Of a DNA stretch of 15,914 nt, positions 7,365 through 14,729 are shown one piece after another. This stretch comes from UBA9410 sp036123585 (GTDB taxonomy: Bacteria > Actinomycetota > Acidimicrobiia > Acidimicrobiales > MedAcidi-G1): the NCBI GenBank assembly GCA_036123585.1, contig JAZADN010000035.1, positions 1-15,914 on the forward strand. Direction: 5' to 3'. The position numbers were made by a program, and so were the translations under genes. Numbering within the stretch: the first letter of the stretch is position 1; every line of letters begins with the position of its first letter. The notes under the pieces were generated by a model. It was given only the letters and a program-made list of their open reading frames with translations, searched no databases and had not been told where the DNA came from.

Positions 7365-8747
7365 GTGGCGACCCTATGGCACGGCCGCTTCGAGGGCGGC
7401 CCAAGCGAGGCCCTGCAGGCCCTGAACGACAGCCTGCCGTTCGACCGGCGGATGTTCCGCGAGGATGTGGCTGGGTCGCGGGCCCACGTCCGGATGCTGG
7501 CCCGGGTCGGCTTGATGTCCGACGCCGACGCCGACGCAGTACTTGACGCCTTAGACGCCACCGAGGCTGAAATGGCCGACGGCTCCTTCGCCTTCGTCGA
7601 GGCCGACGAGGACATCCACACGGCCGTCGAACGTCGGGTCACAGAACTGGCCGGCGACGCAGGGGCTCGGTTGCATACCGGCCGAAGCCGCAACGACCAG
7701 GTGGCCACCGACCTCCGACTGTGGACCAAGCGGGAACTTGTGGAACTGGCCGGGCTGGTGACGCAGTTCCAGGCCACTCTGGCCGATGTGGCCGAACAGG
7801 CCGGCGACTCCTACATGCCGGGCTACACACACCTCCAGCAGGCCCAGCCGGTGCTGCTGGCCCACCACCTGCTCGCCCATGGCTGGGCGTTGGCTCGAGA
7901 CGTGGACCGACTGCTGGACGCCCGGGGGCGGACCGATGTGTCGCCGCTGGGAGCGGGTGCCCTGGCCGGGTCGTCTTTGCCGCTGGATCCCGATGGCACG
8001 GCGGCGGACCTGGGCTTCTCCACCCGGTTCGAGAACTCCCTGGACGCCGTGTCGGACCGCGACTTCGTGGCGGAGACCCTGTTCGCCCTGTCCCTCCTCG
8101 GCGTCCACCTCTCGCGAATCGGCGAGGAGTTGATCCTCTGGTCGACAGACGAGTTCGGGTTCGTGAGCCTGGACGATGCCTTCTCGACCGGTTCGTCGAT
8201 GCTGCCCCAGAAGAAGAACCCGGACATCGCCGAGTTGGCCCGCGGTAAGGCGGGACGCCTGATCGGCCATCTGACCGGCCTGCTGACCACACTCAAGGGT
8301 CTGCCGTTGGCCTACGACAAGGACCTCCAGGAGGACAAGGAGCCCCTCTTCGACGCCTGCGACACGGTTCGGCTCACCCTGCTGGCTCTCGACGGGATGG
8401 TGGCCACGATGGTCCTGCATGTTGACCGGATGGCCGAGGCAGCCGACAGTCCGTTCGCCGCGGCCACCGACCTAGCCGAGTACCTGGTTGCCGACGGGAT
8501 GCCGTTCCGGGATGCCCACGCGCTGATCGGCGCCCTCATCCGGTCCGCCTTGGCCGGTGAGGGAGCCCTCGCCGATCTGGTGACTGCCAACGACCAGTTG
8601 GGGCCGGAGGCCGCCGCACTGCTGGAGCCCGGCGTGCCGGTGCGCAGACGGACCACACCGGGCGGGGCCGGCCCGGAGCCGGTGGCCCTCCAGAAGGTCC
8701 AGTTCGTCGAGCGCCTCGACGCCCAGCGGGCACGCCTCGAGGCCTGA
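7365..8747 (+). CDS. argH: Argininosuccinate lyase
   Basis: ArgH splits argininosuccinate into arginine and fumarate, the last step. The superfamily (aspartase/fumarase) regions are all present: HTGRSRNDQVATDLRLW (residues 104-120), GYTHLQQAQP with the general-acid/base His156, and the flexible catalytic loop GSSMLPQKKNPD (276-287) with the serine pair 277-278. The loop has Leu where the pattern GSxxMxxKxN expects Met, a mild change. I chose GTG 7365, which gives the family-typical beginning MATLWHGRFEGGPSEAL and has GGGGG about seven bases upstream; GTG 7350 would add five residues and overlap argG. Length 460 residues. Confidence 0.94.
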   Translation: MATLWHGRFEGGPSEALQALNDSLPFDRRMFREDVAGSRAHVRMLARVGLMSDADADAVLDALDATEAEMADGSFAFVEADEDIHTAVERRVTELAGDAGARLHTGRSRNDQVATDLRLWTKRELVELAGLVTQFQATLADVAEQAGDSYMPGYTHLQQAQPVLLAHHLLAHGWALARDVDRLLDARGRTDVSPLGAGALAGSSLPLDPDGTAADLGFSTRFENSLDAVSDRDFVAETLFALSLLGVHLSRIGEELILWSTDEFGFVSLDDAFSTGSSMLPQKKNPDIAELARGKAGRLIGHLTGLLTTLKGLPLAYDKDLQEDKEPLFDACDTVRLTLLALDGMVATMVLHVDRMAEAADSPFAAATDLAEYLVADGMPFRDAHALIGALIRSALAGEGALADLVTANDQLGPEAAALLEPGVPVRRRTTPGGAGPEPVALQKVQFVERLDAQRARLEA

Positions 8748-8772
8748 TCGGGCCAGGCACCAGAAACCGACC

Positions 8773-9156
8773 ATGGCCTTCACACAGGACATCCGGATCC
8801 GCTATGGCGAGGTCGACGCCCAGGGGGTGGTCTTCAACGCCCACTACCTGGCCTACCTCGACGACGTCTTTGATACGTGGCTGCGCACCCTTGACGGCGA
8901 CTTCGAGGAGACGGGTTGGGAGATCATGCTGCGGCGTGCTGACCTCACGTGGCACGGTTCGGCTGGCATCGGCGACGTCCTGACGGTGATCGCCGAGGTA
9001 GCCCGATGGGGGACCACCTCGTTCGACGTGGCCTTCAAGGCCCGGGTGGGAGACCGCCTCGTTTTCGAGGCCACCGTGTACTACGTCGGGGTAAGCGTTG
9101 GTGATCACATTCCCATTCCGCCACCATCGGCGATCCGCGCCCACCTGGGCGGCTGA
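8773..9156 (+). CDS. Acyl-CoA thioesterase, hotdog fold (YbgC/4-hydroxybenzoyl-CoA thioesterase type)
   Basis: The 127-residue protein is a single hotdog domain. Its start, RIRYGEVDAQGVVFNAHYLA, fits the YbgC/FcbC thioesterase motif with the catalytic-type Asp15, Gly18 and Tyr25, and the following helix and beta strands (ADLTWHGSAGIGDVLTV, then FDVAFKARVGDRLVFEATV) complete the fold. Such enzymes hydrolyse acyl-CoA or acyl-carrier thioesters in the cytoplasm; the substrate cannot be read from sequence. It begins 25 bases after argH and is followed at once by the NUDIX gene, so it may be co-transcribed with the arginine operon, though no functional link is evident. The ribosome binding site is weak. 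Confidence 0.87.
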   Translation: MAFTQDIRIRYGEVDAQGVVFNAHYLAYLDDVFDTWLRTLDGDFEETGWEIMLRRADLTWHGSAGIGDVLTVIAEVARWGTTSFDVAFKARVGDRLVFEATVYYVGVSVGDHIPIPPPSAIRAHLGG

Positions 9157-9163
9157 GCCCTCG

Positions 9164-9703
9164 GTGGTCGATCCCCGGCCGTTCGTCGAGGCCGGTCCAC
9201 CGGGACCGGATCGGGACCGGATCCTGGCCCTTCTCGACGCCTGTGAGGGAGGCGAGCCGGGGCCGCTGGACCGGACTTGCCGCCCTGGACACCTGACCGG
9301 CTCGGCGCTGGTCGTTGACCCGTCGAACCGGCGGGTCCTGGTCCTGTTCCACACCAAACTCCAGCGGTGGCTGCAGCCCGGGGGCCATGCCGACGGCGAC
9401 GGGGACCTAGCCCGTGTCGCCCTGCGGGAGGCCACGGAGGAGACGGGGATTGAAGGTCTGCGGGTGGTGGAGCCAGCAGTCGACCTCGACGTCCACGTTG
9501 TCGAGCCGCCGGCCGAGGATGTTCACGAGCATCACGACGTGCGGTTTCTGGTGGTCGCCCCACCCGGTGCAGTTCCAGTGGGCAATTACGAATCGGAGGC
9601 CCTGCGGTGGGTGTCTGCTGACGAACTCCCGGCGCTCGGTGCCGACGAAGGCCTGCTCCGCCTTGCGCGCCGGGCCTTGGTCCGGCTTGACGAAGGCGGG
9701 TGA
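9164..9703 (+). CDS. NUDIX hydrolase
   Basis: NUDIX enzymes hydrolyse nucleoside diphosphates linked to another moiety, using Mg bound by the REx2EExGU helix. Here the box reads GGHADGDGDLARVALREA followed by TEETGI; the catalytic REATEETGI is intact, but the first Glu of the GX5E part is Gly. The segment HTKLQRWLQPGGH before it and a later HEHHDVRFLVV strand fit a small stand-alone NUDIX domain of 179 residues. The frame is open upstream to TTG 9098, overlapping the thioesterase by 59 bases; I prefer GTG 9164, eight bases after that stop. Substrate unknown. It converges with the next gene, with eight bases between the stops. Confidence 0.85.
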   Translation: MVDPRPFVEAGPPGPDRDRILALLDACEGGEPGPLDRTCRPGHLTGSALVVDPSNRRVLVLFHTKLQRWLQPGGHADGDGDLARVALREATEETGIEGLRVVEPAVDLDVHVVEPPAEDVHEHHDVRFLVVAPPGAVPVGNYESEALRWVSADELPALGADEGLLRLARRALVRLDEGG

Positions 9704-9711
9704 CGCCCGAG

Positions 9712-10254
9712 TTACATGTCTCCCGGATCCAGGCACGCCTCCATGTCGTTGACCCGGGCAAAGCCATTCATACGCTCCAATACGCTGCCCGTCCCGCTGG
9801 TCAGGGCGGTGAGGAGTGGCTTCACGTCGCCTTCGTTACGGAGTCGTTCGGCGTGAGCGAGTCGGTCGGCCACATACACCTCCCAGTCGGCCAGCCCAAG
9901 GGCCACCAGGTGCCGGTCGTCGGCCGTCCCACCGCCGAGCACAGCCAAGTCGTCGACCATGGAACGCACCACGGTCGTGGCCTCGTCGAGGTCGTCCGCC
10001 CGGGTCGCCGGATCCGGAGCCGATGCGGCGGTGGGGAGTAGGGCGATCTCGTCTCGCGCCTGCACGCACCGGGCTTCGGCGTCGTTGGCCCACGCCCGGT
10101 CCTCAAGGCGGTCCGGGTTGCCGGCTGGGGCGAGGAAGAAGGCGTATACCCACAGTGCGCCCATCGCCACCACGAGTGCGGCCAGGAAGGACCGAAGGGC
10201 CATGGTCCGTCGCGCAGAGCGTTCGATCTCCCGTTCCCCGTTCTGCGTCGTCAC
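9712..10254 (-). CDS. Single-pass membrane protein of unknown function, overlapping the PBP gene
   Basis: I do not recognise a family. From GTG at 10254 the protein has 180 residues: a basic cytoplasmic N-terminus (ERSARRTMALR), one hydrophobic helix at about residues 22-42 (FLAALVVAMGALWVYAFFLA), then about 140 mainly acidic, Ala/Leu/Asp-rich residues predicted outside and probably helical. Two cysteines in this outer part, Cys63 and Cys174, could form a disulfide. The open frame extends upstream to 10431 inside the PBP gene, but GTG 10254 gives the four-base GTGA overlap with the PBP stop, so translation is probably coupled. That makes a cell-envelope role alongside the PBP plausible but unproven. 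Confidence 0.75.
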   Translation of the reverse strand: MTTQNGEREIERSARRTMALRSFLAALVVAMGALWVYAFFLAPAGNPDRLEDRAWANDAEARCVQARDEIALLPTAASAPDPATRADDLDEATTVVRSMVDDLAVLGGGTADDRHLVALGLADWEVYVADRLAHAERLRNEGDVKPLLTALTSGTGSVLERMNGFARVNDMEACLDPGDM

Positions 10255-13037
10255 GGCGTCACCCACAACTCGACGACGGTACCGGGAGCGACGATGGCAT
10301 CGGGCAGGGGGTCCTGCTTCCAGATCAGGTTCGGCTCCCATTCGGGCTGGTCTGGGTCGGCCACGATGGTCACCGCGTAGCCCAGTCCGAGGGACTCCAG
10401 AACCGGGCGGGCCTCCAGCAGTACCTGCCACATCACGTCGGGCATGTCGAACGGATCGACCTCGGGCGGTTCCACGGCCACGTCGACGACCAGAGTTCCG
10501 CCTTCGGCGATGGCGGTTCCCGTGTCCGGGTCTTGGCGGAGGATGGTCCCCGGCTCCGTCCCTGACGCCTCGATTTCGCGAACCTCCGCGATCCAGACCC
10601 CATGGTCAGCATCGCCCAGCAGTTTCCGGGCGTTGGCCAGAGTGAGGCCGACTACTTCCGGGGTGGCGACCATCCCCTGCGGTAGCGCTGTAGGGGTGGC
10701 CTCCGTCCCCAGACCGGCTCCACCATCGACGGCCGTGCCGGCTGCGGGAATGGTGGGCTCGGGGGATCCGGGAGTGAACGGCGTGGACGGGGCGGGCACG
10801 ACCGCCGCCGGGAGATCGGTGGGCAGTCCGGGGAAGTCCTCGGCGGGCAGACCGAGGTGGGCGAACTCCATCACGTCCTTCCAAATCATGGCAGGCCAGG
10901 TGCCCCCGTAGACCTTCCGCTCGGTGGTGGGCGGGATCATCGGGATCTGGGCCTCGGGGAAGCCAACCCACACCGCAGCGGTGACCTGAGGGGTATATCC
11001 GGCGAACACGGCGTCGGCATAGTTCTGGGTGGTACCGGTCTTGCCGGCCGCAGGCCGTCCCTCCAACTGGGCCCGCCAGCCCGTGCCCTGCTCGATCGTG
11101 CCCTCCAGGATCCAGGTCATGCGGTCGGCAAGGCGGGCATCGATTGCGCGGGACTGGGATCGGGTCCACGACCACAGGGTGGTGCCGTCAGCCCGGGTCA
11201 CCCTTGACACGTAGCTGGGGGCGATGGCCACGCCCCGGTTGGCAAGCGTGTGGTACGCGGTGGCCATGTCCAGCATGGTGGCGTTCGAGGTGCCGAGCAC
11301 GTTCGAGTTGACAGGTTGGATGGGGGACCGGATCCCCAGCCGTCGGGCCATGTTGACCGTCCGGAGGGCACCCAACTCCATGCTCAGTTGGGCGTAGACG
11401 GTGTTGAGCGAACTGCGGGTGGCCCTTATCAAGGTCACTTCTTCGGCATCCGGCGGGGGGGTCAGTTCGCGGCCGTCGGGCGGATCCCACGACCAGGTGG
11501 GAATGGCCTCCAACTGCTCGATCCGATCGGCGAAGAGCTGCTCGCGGTCGTGGTCCCATCGTCGGTTGGCCACCCACTGGGCTAAGTCCACCTCTTGGTA
11601 GGTCACTTCGGTCTCGCCGTCGCGTTCCTTCTCAACGCGGATGGTCTCGGCGTGGCCGTCGGGGACATCGGTGTGCTCCTCACGGAGCCAGAACTGGAGG
11701 AGCGCCTGAATGCCGTGTTCGAAGCGCGCCTCGGTGGCATCGTGGCCGTTGACACCGCCGGTGACCCGCCACACCCTGTTGTCCTCGTCGGCCCCAGGGA
11801 TCTCGAACTCCAGCACGTTTGGTGCCGTATAGGTGGCGGTCATCCTCCACCCGGCCTCGAGGGCAGCGGCGAGGGCGACAGGCTTCATCGACGAGCCGAC
11901 TTGGCGTCCCGAGCCGACGGCCAGGTTCACCTTGGCGTCCTCGTCGTCGGCGAAGAAGTCGCGGCCACCGACCATGGCCAAGACCTTGCCGGTCCCCGTC
12001 TCAAGCAGGACCACCGCTGCGTCGGGGTGTCCGCGACCGGCCGGCATGTGGTTTTCCACCGCCTGTTCGGCCGCAGCCTGAAGGTCTAGATCGACCGTTG
12101 TCTCGATACGGAGCCCGCCCTCGAACAGCAGCCGCTCGCGAACGCCGCGGCTGGCCCCGAACGCAGGGTTGTCGAGGATCCAGCGGCGAACCTCATCCAC
12201 GAAGTGGCCCGCTGGGTACCTGGTCTCGAGGCGGTTGGTGTATTCCTCGAGGCGGGGTGGGCTGGCGACCGCGGCGTCCCGCTGCTCAACGGTGATGTAG
12301 TCGTTGGCCAGCATCCGATCGAGCACCTGGTGGCTGCGACGCAGGCTCTTGGAGTAGTTGACGAACGGGTTGTACCGACCGGGGAGTTGGATGATCCCGG
12401 CCAGCAGGGCGGCCTCCGAAAGGTTCACCTCAGAGATGTCCTTGTTGAAGTAGGTCTGGGAGGCGGCCTTGACCCCGTAGGCACCGTGGCCGAAGTACAC
12501 GGTGTTCAGGTACTGGAGAAGGATGAACTCCTTGCTGTACCGGTCCTCGAGGCGAGTGGCGTACCAGAGTTCCTCGAGCTTGCGGCTGGCCGTTTGCTCC
12601 GAGTTCCGGATGATGGCGAGCTTCACGTACTGCTGGGTGATGGTGGAGCCACCCTGGCTGATGCCGCCCGCCTCGAGGTTGGAGCGTGCAGCCCGGACGA
12701 TGGCCTTGAGGTCCATGCCTTCGTGGATGAAGAAGCGTTCGTCCTCGATGGCGATGACCGCGTTGCGGACCATCTCGGGGATCTCGTCAAGAGTGCGAGC
12801 GCTAGTCCGGTTCTCGGGCGCCACCAGCGTGGTGATGGGCCGGCCCCGACGGTCCACCACCACTGACGATTCGGCCTGTTCGGGGATGGTGATCTCGAAC
12901 TCGCGGGCCTCGTAGCGGTAACAGGAGGTGGCCGTGGCGGCTAGTGCCATCAGGACTCCCAGCCACCGAACGCGTCGCCCCGACGGACCTTTGCCCGGGC
13001 AGGCGCGGGCCATGGAGGAGCGGGGACGTGCCAGCAC
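10251..13037 (-). CDS. Bifunctional penicillin-binding protein (class A, transglycosylase/transpeptidase) with two PASTA domains
   Basis: The protein builds and cross-links peptidoglycan outside the membrane. The GT51 domain (about residues 66-240) has catalytic Glu98 in AIEDERFF, QGGSTITQQYVKL (128-140) and the RKLEELWYATRLEDRYSKE segment. The transpeptidase has SxxK as GSSMK (Ser382, Lys385), SxN as SSLN (543-545) and KTG (666-668). SxxK to SxN spans about 160 residues instead of the usual 60, because of a charged, Trp-containing insert at about 405-530. A Pro/Thr/Ala linker (740-790) leads to two PASTA-like domains (789-857 and 863-928). The hydrophobic N-terminus is short and ends in ATSC, a lipobox-like pattern at Cys39. 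Start GTG 13037 lacks a clear ribosome binding site; ATG 13013 is an alternative. Closest known role: PonA-type actinobacterial PBPs. Confidence 0.93.
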   Translation of the reverse strand: MLARPRSSMARACPGKGPSGRRVRWLGVLMALAATATSCYRYEAREFEITIPEQAESSVVVDRRGRPITTLVAPENRTSARTLDEIPEMVRNAVIAIEDERFFIHEGMDLKAIVRAARSNLEAGGISQGGSTITQQYVKLAIIRNSEQTASRKLEELWYATRLEDRYSKEFILLQYLNTVYFGHGAYGVKAASQTYFNKDISEVNLSEAALLAGIIQLPGRYNPFVNYSKSLRRSHQVLDRMLANDYITVEQRDAAVASPPRLEEYTNRLETRYPAGHFVDEVRRWILDNPAFGASRGVRERLLFEGGLRIETTVDLDLQAAAEQAVENHMPAGRGHPDAAVVLLETGTGKVLAMVGGRDFFADDEDAKVNLAVGSGRQVGSSMKPVALAAALEAGWRMTATYTAPNVLEFEIPGADEDNRVWRVTGGVNGHDATEARFEHGIQALLQFWLREEHTDVPDGHAETIRVEKERDGETEVTYQEVDLAQWVANRRWDHDREQLFADRIEQLEAIPTWSWDPPDGRELTPPPDAEEVTLIRATRSSLNTVYAQLSMELGALRTVNMARRLGIRSPIQPVNSNVLGTSNATMLDMATAYHTLANRGVAIAPSYVSRVTRADGTTLWSWTRSQSRAIDARLADRMTWILEGTIEQGTGWRAQLEGRPAAGKTGTTQNYADAVFAGYTPQVTAAVWVGFPEAQIPMIPPTTERKVYGGTWPAMIWKDVMEFAHLGLPAEDFPGLPTDLPAAVVPAPSTPFTPGSPEPTIPAAGTAVDGGAGLGTEATPTALPQGMVATPEVVGLTLANARKLLGDADHGVWIAEVREIEASGTEPGTILRQDPDTGTAIAEGGTLVVDVAVEPPEVDPFDMPDVMWQVLLEARPVLESLGLGYAVTIVADPDQPEWEPNLIWKQDPLPDAIVAPGTVVELWVTP

Positions 13038-13108
13038 CAGACCAGTCTGGCCCGCTGGGCCGTTAAGGGGGCGTCAGCCGACCGTCCTCAGGCTCCATAC
13101 TGGAGGGC
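13038..13108. promoter_or_regulatory. Divergent intergenic region between the PBP gene and tyrS
   Basis: These 71 bases must hold the starts of transcription for both genes. Towards tyrS, CATACT at 13096-13101 lies seven bases before the GTG, the spacing of a leaderless -10 box, but GGAGG at 13102-13106 also lies there, only two bases before the start codon. No -35 is evident. Towards the PBP I see no good -10; a CAGACT on that strand six bases before GTG 13037 is too weak to call. The gap is too short for a T-box or other long leader. Confidence 0.35.
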
Positions 13109-14407
13109 GTGAGCGCAGCGATCCTCGACGACCTGGTGGCCCGTGGCCTGGTGCAGGACAGCACCGATGCCGACGCGCTGCGAGCCCGGCTCGACGCCGG
13201 AGGGGAGAAGGGCCCGATCACCGTCTATTGCGGCTTCGACCCGACAAGCGACAGCCTCCACATCGGGCACCTGGTCCCACTCCTCCTCCTACGCCGGTTC
13301 CAGGACGCCGGCCATCGGGTCATCGCCCTGGCCGGTGGGGCCACCGGGATGGTGGGCGATCCAAGCGGGCGTTCCGACGAACGCAACCTTCTAGACGGGG
13401 AGACCCTGACCCGGAACGTGGAGGCGGTGGCGGCCCAACTCCGGGCTTTCCTGCGCTTCGAGGGTGAGCTGCGGCCGGGCGATGAGCCCGCCCTGCTGGT
13501 CGACAACCGGGAGTGGACCGAAGGGGTCGAGGTGCTCGACTTTCTCCGGGACGTGGGCAAGCACGTCACCGTCGGCACGATGTTGGGCAAGGAGTCGATC
13601 CGGGTTCGCCTGGCCGGTGACCAGGGCATCTCGTACACGGAGTTCAGTTACATGCTGCTGCAGGCCAACGACTTCTTTGAACTTCATGCCCGCCATGGTT
13701 GCGAGATGCAGGTCGGGGGCTCGGACCAGTGGGGGAACATCACCGCAGGCATCGATCTGATACGACGCCGGTTGGGGGTGGCGGCGCACGGCCTGACCGT
13801 CCCGCTGGTGACCCGCGCCGATGGTGCCAAGTTCGGAAAAACTGCCGAAGGGGCGGTGTGGTTGTCACCGGATCGGACGCTTCCTTACGAGCTCCACCAG
13901 TACTTCGTGAACGTCGACGACCGGGATGTCGAGAGGTTCCTGCTTCAGTTGACCCTGGTGCCGGTGGACGAGGTGGCCGGCGTAATGACCGATCACGGTA
14001 ACGCGCCTGAGCGGCGCCTGGCCCAGCAGCGACTAGCCGACGAGGTCTGCGCGCTGGTCCATGGCGAGGAGGCGACCAGGCGGGCCCGTCTGGCGGCCCG
14101 TGGCCTCTTCGGATCCGAGCCCCCGACCGCCGAGGTACTCGAGGCGCTGCGGGGCGTGGTCCCCGAGACCGAAGTAGCTGCAGGGGACCTGGTCGGTGAC
14201 GAGTCGCTGATCGACGCCCTGGAGGCCTCAGGGCTCTGTTCGTCGCGTGGTGATGCCCGACGCACGGTGGCCGGTGGAGGCGTCCGGGTGAACGGCGTCC
14301 GGGTGGCCGACGACGCGACGGCCCTTCCAGCCGGAGCGGTTGTCGATGGTCGCTTTGTCCTCCTCCAGAAGGGCAAACGCAACCGACACCTCCTTGTGGT
14401 GGCCTGA
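13109..14407 (+). CDS. tyrS: Tyrosyl-tRNA synthetase
   Basis: TyrS charges tRNA-Tyr in the cytoplasm. It is a class Ic synthetase: the ATP motif is an exact HIGH at residues 51-54 (DSLHIGHLVPL), the tyrosine pocket includes the QVGGSDQWGN segment (201-210), and the KMSKS-type loop is KFGKT (241-245), the form found in bacterial TyrRS. The C-terminus from about residue 367 is an S4 RNA-binding domain (SSRGDARRTVAGGGVRVNG). Length 432 is normal. GTG 13109 gives the expected beginning MSAAILDDLVARGL and lies just after GGAGG. It is transcribed towards the rRNA operon and away from the PBP gene. Confidence 0.96.
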   Translation: MSAAILDDLVARGLVQDSTDADALRARLDAGGEKGPITVYCGFDPTSDSLHIGHLVPLLLLRRFQDAGHRVIALAGGATGMVGDPSGRSDERNLLDGETLTRNVEAVAAQLRAFLRFEGELRPGDEPALLVDNREWTEGVEVLDFLRDVGKHVTVGTMLGKESIRVRLAGDQGISYTEFSYMLLQANDFFELHARHGCEMQVGGSDQWGNITAGIDLIRRRLGVAAHGLTVPLVTRADGAKFGKTAEGAVWLSPDRTLPYELHQYFVNVDDRDVERFLLQLTLVPVDEVAGVMTDHGNAPERRLAQQRLADEVCALVHGEEATRRARLAARGLFGSEPPTAEVLEALRGVVPETEVAAGDLVGDESLIDALEASGLCSSRGDARRTVAGGGVRVNGVRVADDATALPAGAVVDGRFVLLQKGKRNRHLLVVA

Positions 14408-14480
14408 ACAAGCACGCTGGGTGCTGGAGGCCGACAGTTCGGGATCACCCCGGATCCTTTGAAATTCGGGCCGCCGCGGG

Positions 14481-14509
14481 TTGGGGGTCGTCGGCGCGAT
14501 GGATAGTGT
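14481..14509 (+). promoter_or_regulatory. Upstream rRNA promoter candidate (P1)
   Basis: TTGGGG at 14481-14486 is followed after exactly 17 bases by TAGTGT at 14504-14509, which fits the actinobacterial housekeeping pattern TTGnnn-N17-TAnnnT. Its predicted start, near 14516, is about 440 bases before the 16S. It lies 57 bases upstream of a second, better match, so the two would form a tandem rRNA promoter pair. The -35 is only half conserved. Confidence 0.4.
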
Positions 14510-14537
14510 TTCTCTGCCCACAAGGGACGGGCCGGTC

Positions 14538-14566
14538 TTGACCGGTGCAACCCGCTCCCTTAGCGT
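14538..14566 (+). promoter_or_regulatory. Main rRNA promoter candidate (P2)
   Basis: TTGACC at 14538-14543, 17 bases, then TAGCGT at 14561-14566: a five-of-six -35 and a TAnnnT -10 at ideal spacing. Transcription would start near 14573, giving a leader of about 385 bases before the 16S. The -35 is centred in an inverted repeat, CCGGTC-TT-GACCGG (14532-14545). Confidence 0.62.
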
Positions 14567-14635
14567 GGGCACCCGCCCAGCGGCAGGTCCGGTCGGATCG
14601 AATCACTGAAGCGGGTTGAGGGCACCACCGTCGCC

Positions 14636-14670
14636 ATTCGGGTTCGTCCCGAATGTCCGGCATGTGCCGG
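14636..14670 (+). repeat. Two adjacent hairpins in the early rRNA leader
   Basis: ATTCGGG (14636-14642) pairs perfectly with CCCGAAT (14648-14654) around the loop TTCGT. Directly after it CCGGC (14657-14661) pairs with GCCGG (14666-14670) around ATGT. No T-run follows, so these are not typical terminators. They end 20 bases before the boxA-like element and may form part of the antitermination (nut-like) region, by analogy with boxB. Confidence 0.55.
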
Positions 14671-14689
14671 GAGGCCGAAGGTCTCCAGG

Positions 14690-14703
14690 TGCTCCTTGAA
14701 AAC
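14690..14703 (+). promoter_or_regulatory. boxA-like antitermination element of the rRNA operon
   Basis: TGCTCCTTGAAAAC resembles bacterial rRNA boxA elements, such as the TGnTCTTTGAAAAC form of Gram-positive leaders and the TTGAGAAC core in actinobacteria. Boxes of this kind bind NusB/NusE in the nascent RNA and keep polymerase from terminating early in untranslated operons. Its place between promoter P2 and the 16S, about 255 bases before the mature 5' end, fits. Assigned by similarity only. Confidence 0.6.
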
Positions 14704-14729
14704 GGGATAGAGGACGAAAAAGCCAGTGC

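Noticed and set aside
9098..9163. Longer NUDIX protein starting at TTG 9098
   Set aside because: It would overlap the thioesterase by 59 bases with a rare start codon, and the added residues look like an out-of-frame reading of that gene.
9695..9709. Possible bidirectional terminator between the NUDIX gene and the membrane protein
   Set aside because: Only four-base arms (CGGG/CCCG or GGCG/CGCC) and no T-run on either strand.
12204..12866. 220-codon open frame on the + strand opposite the PBP gene
   Set aside because: The - strand frame has full GT51 and transpeptidase motifs; the antisense frame is a product of high GC content and lacks any domain.
13038..13108. T-box riboswitch ahead of tyrS
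   Set aside because: Only 71 bases separate the divergent starts, too short for a T-box leader, and no T-box core sequence is present.
14411..14460. Possible tyrS terminators (AGCAC/GTGCT and GGATC/GATCC followed by TTT)
   Set aside because: Stems are five bases and the T-run is only three, so I cannot support a Rho-independent terminator.
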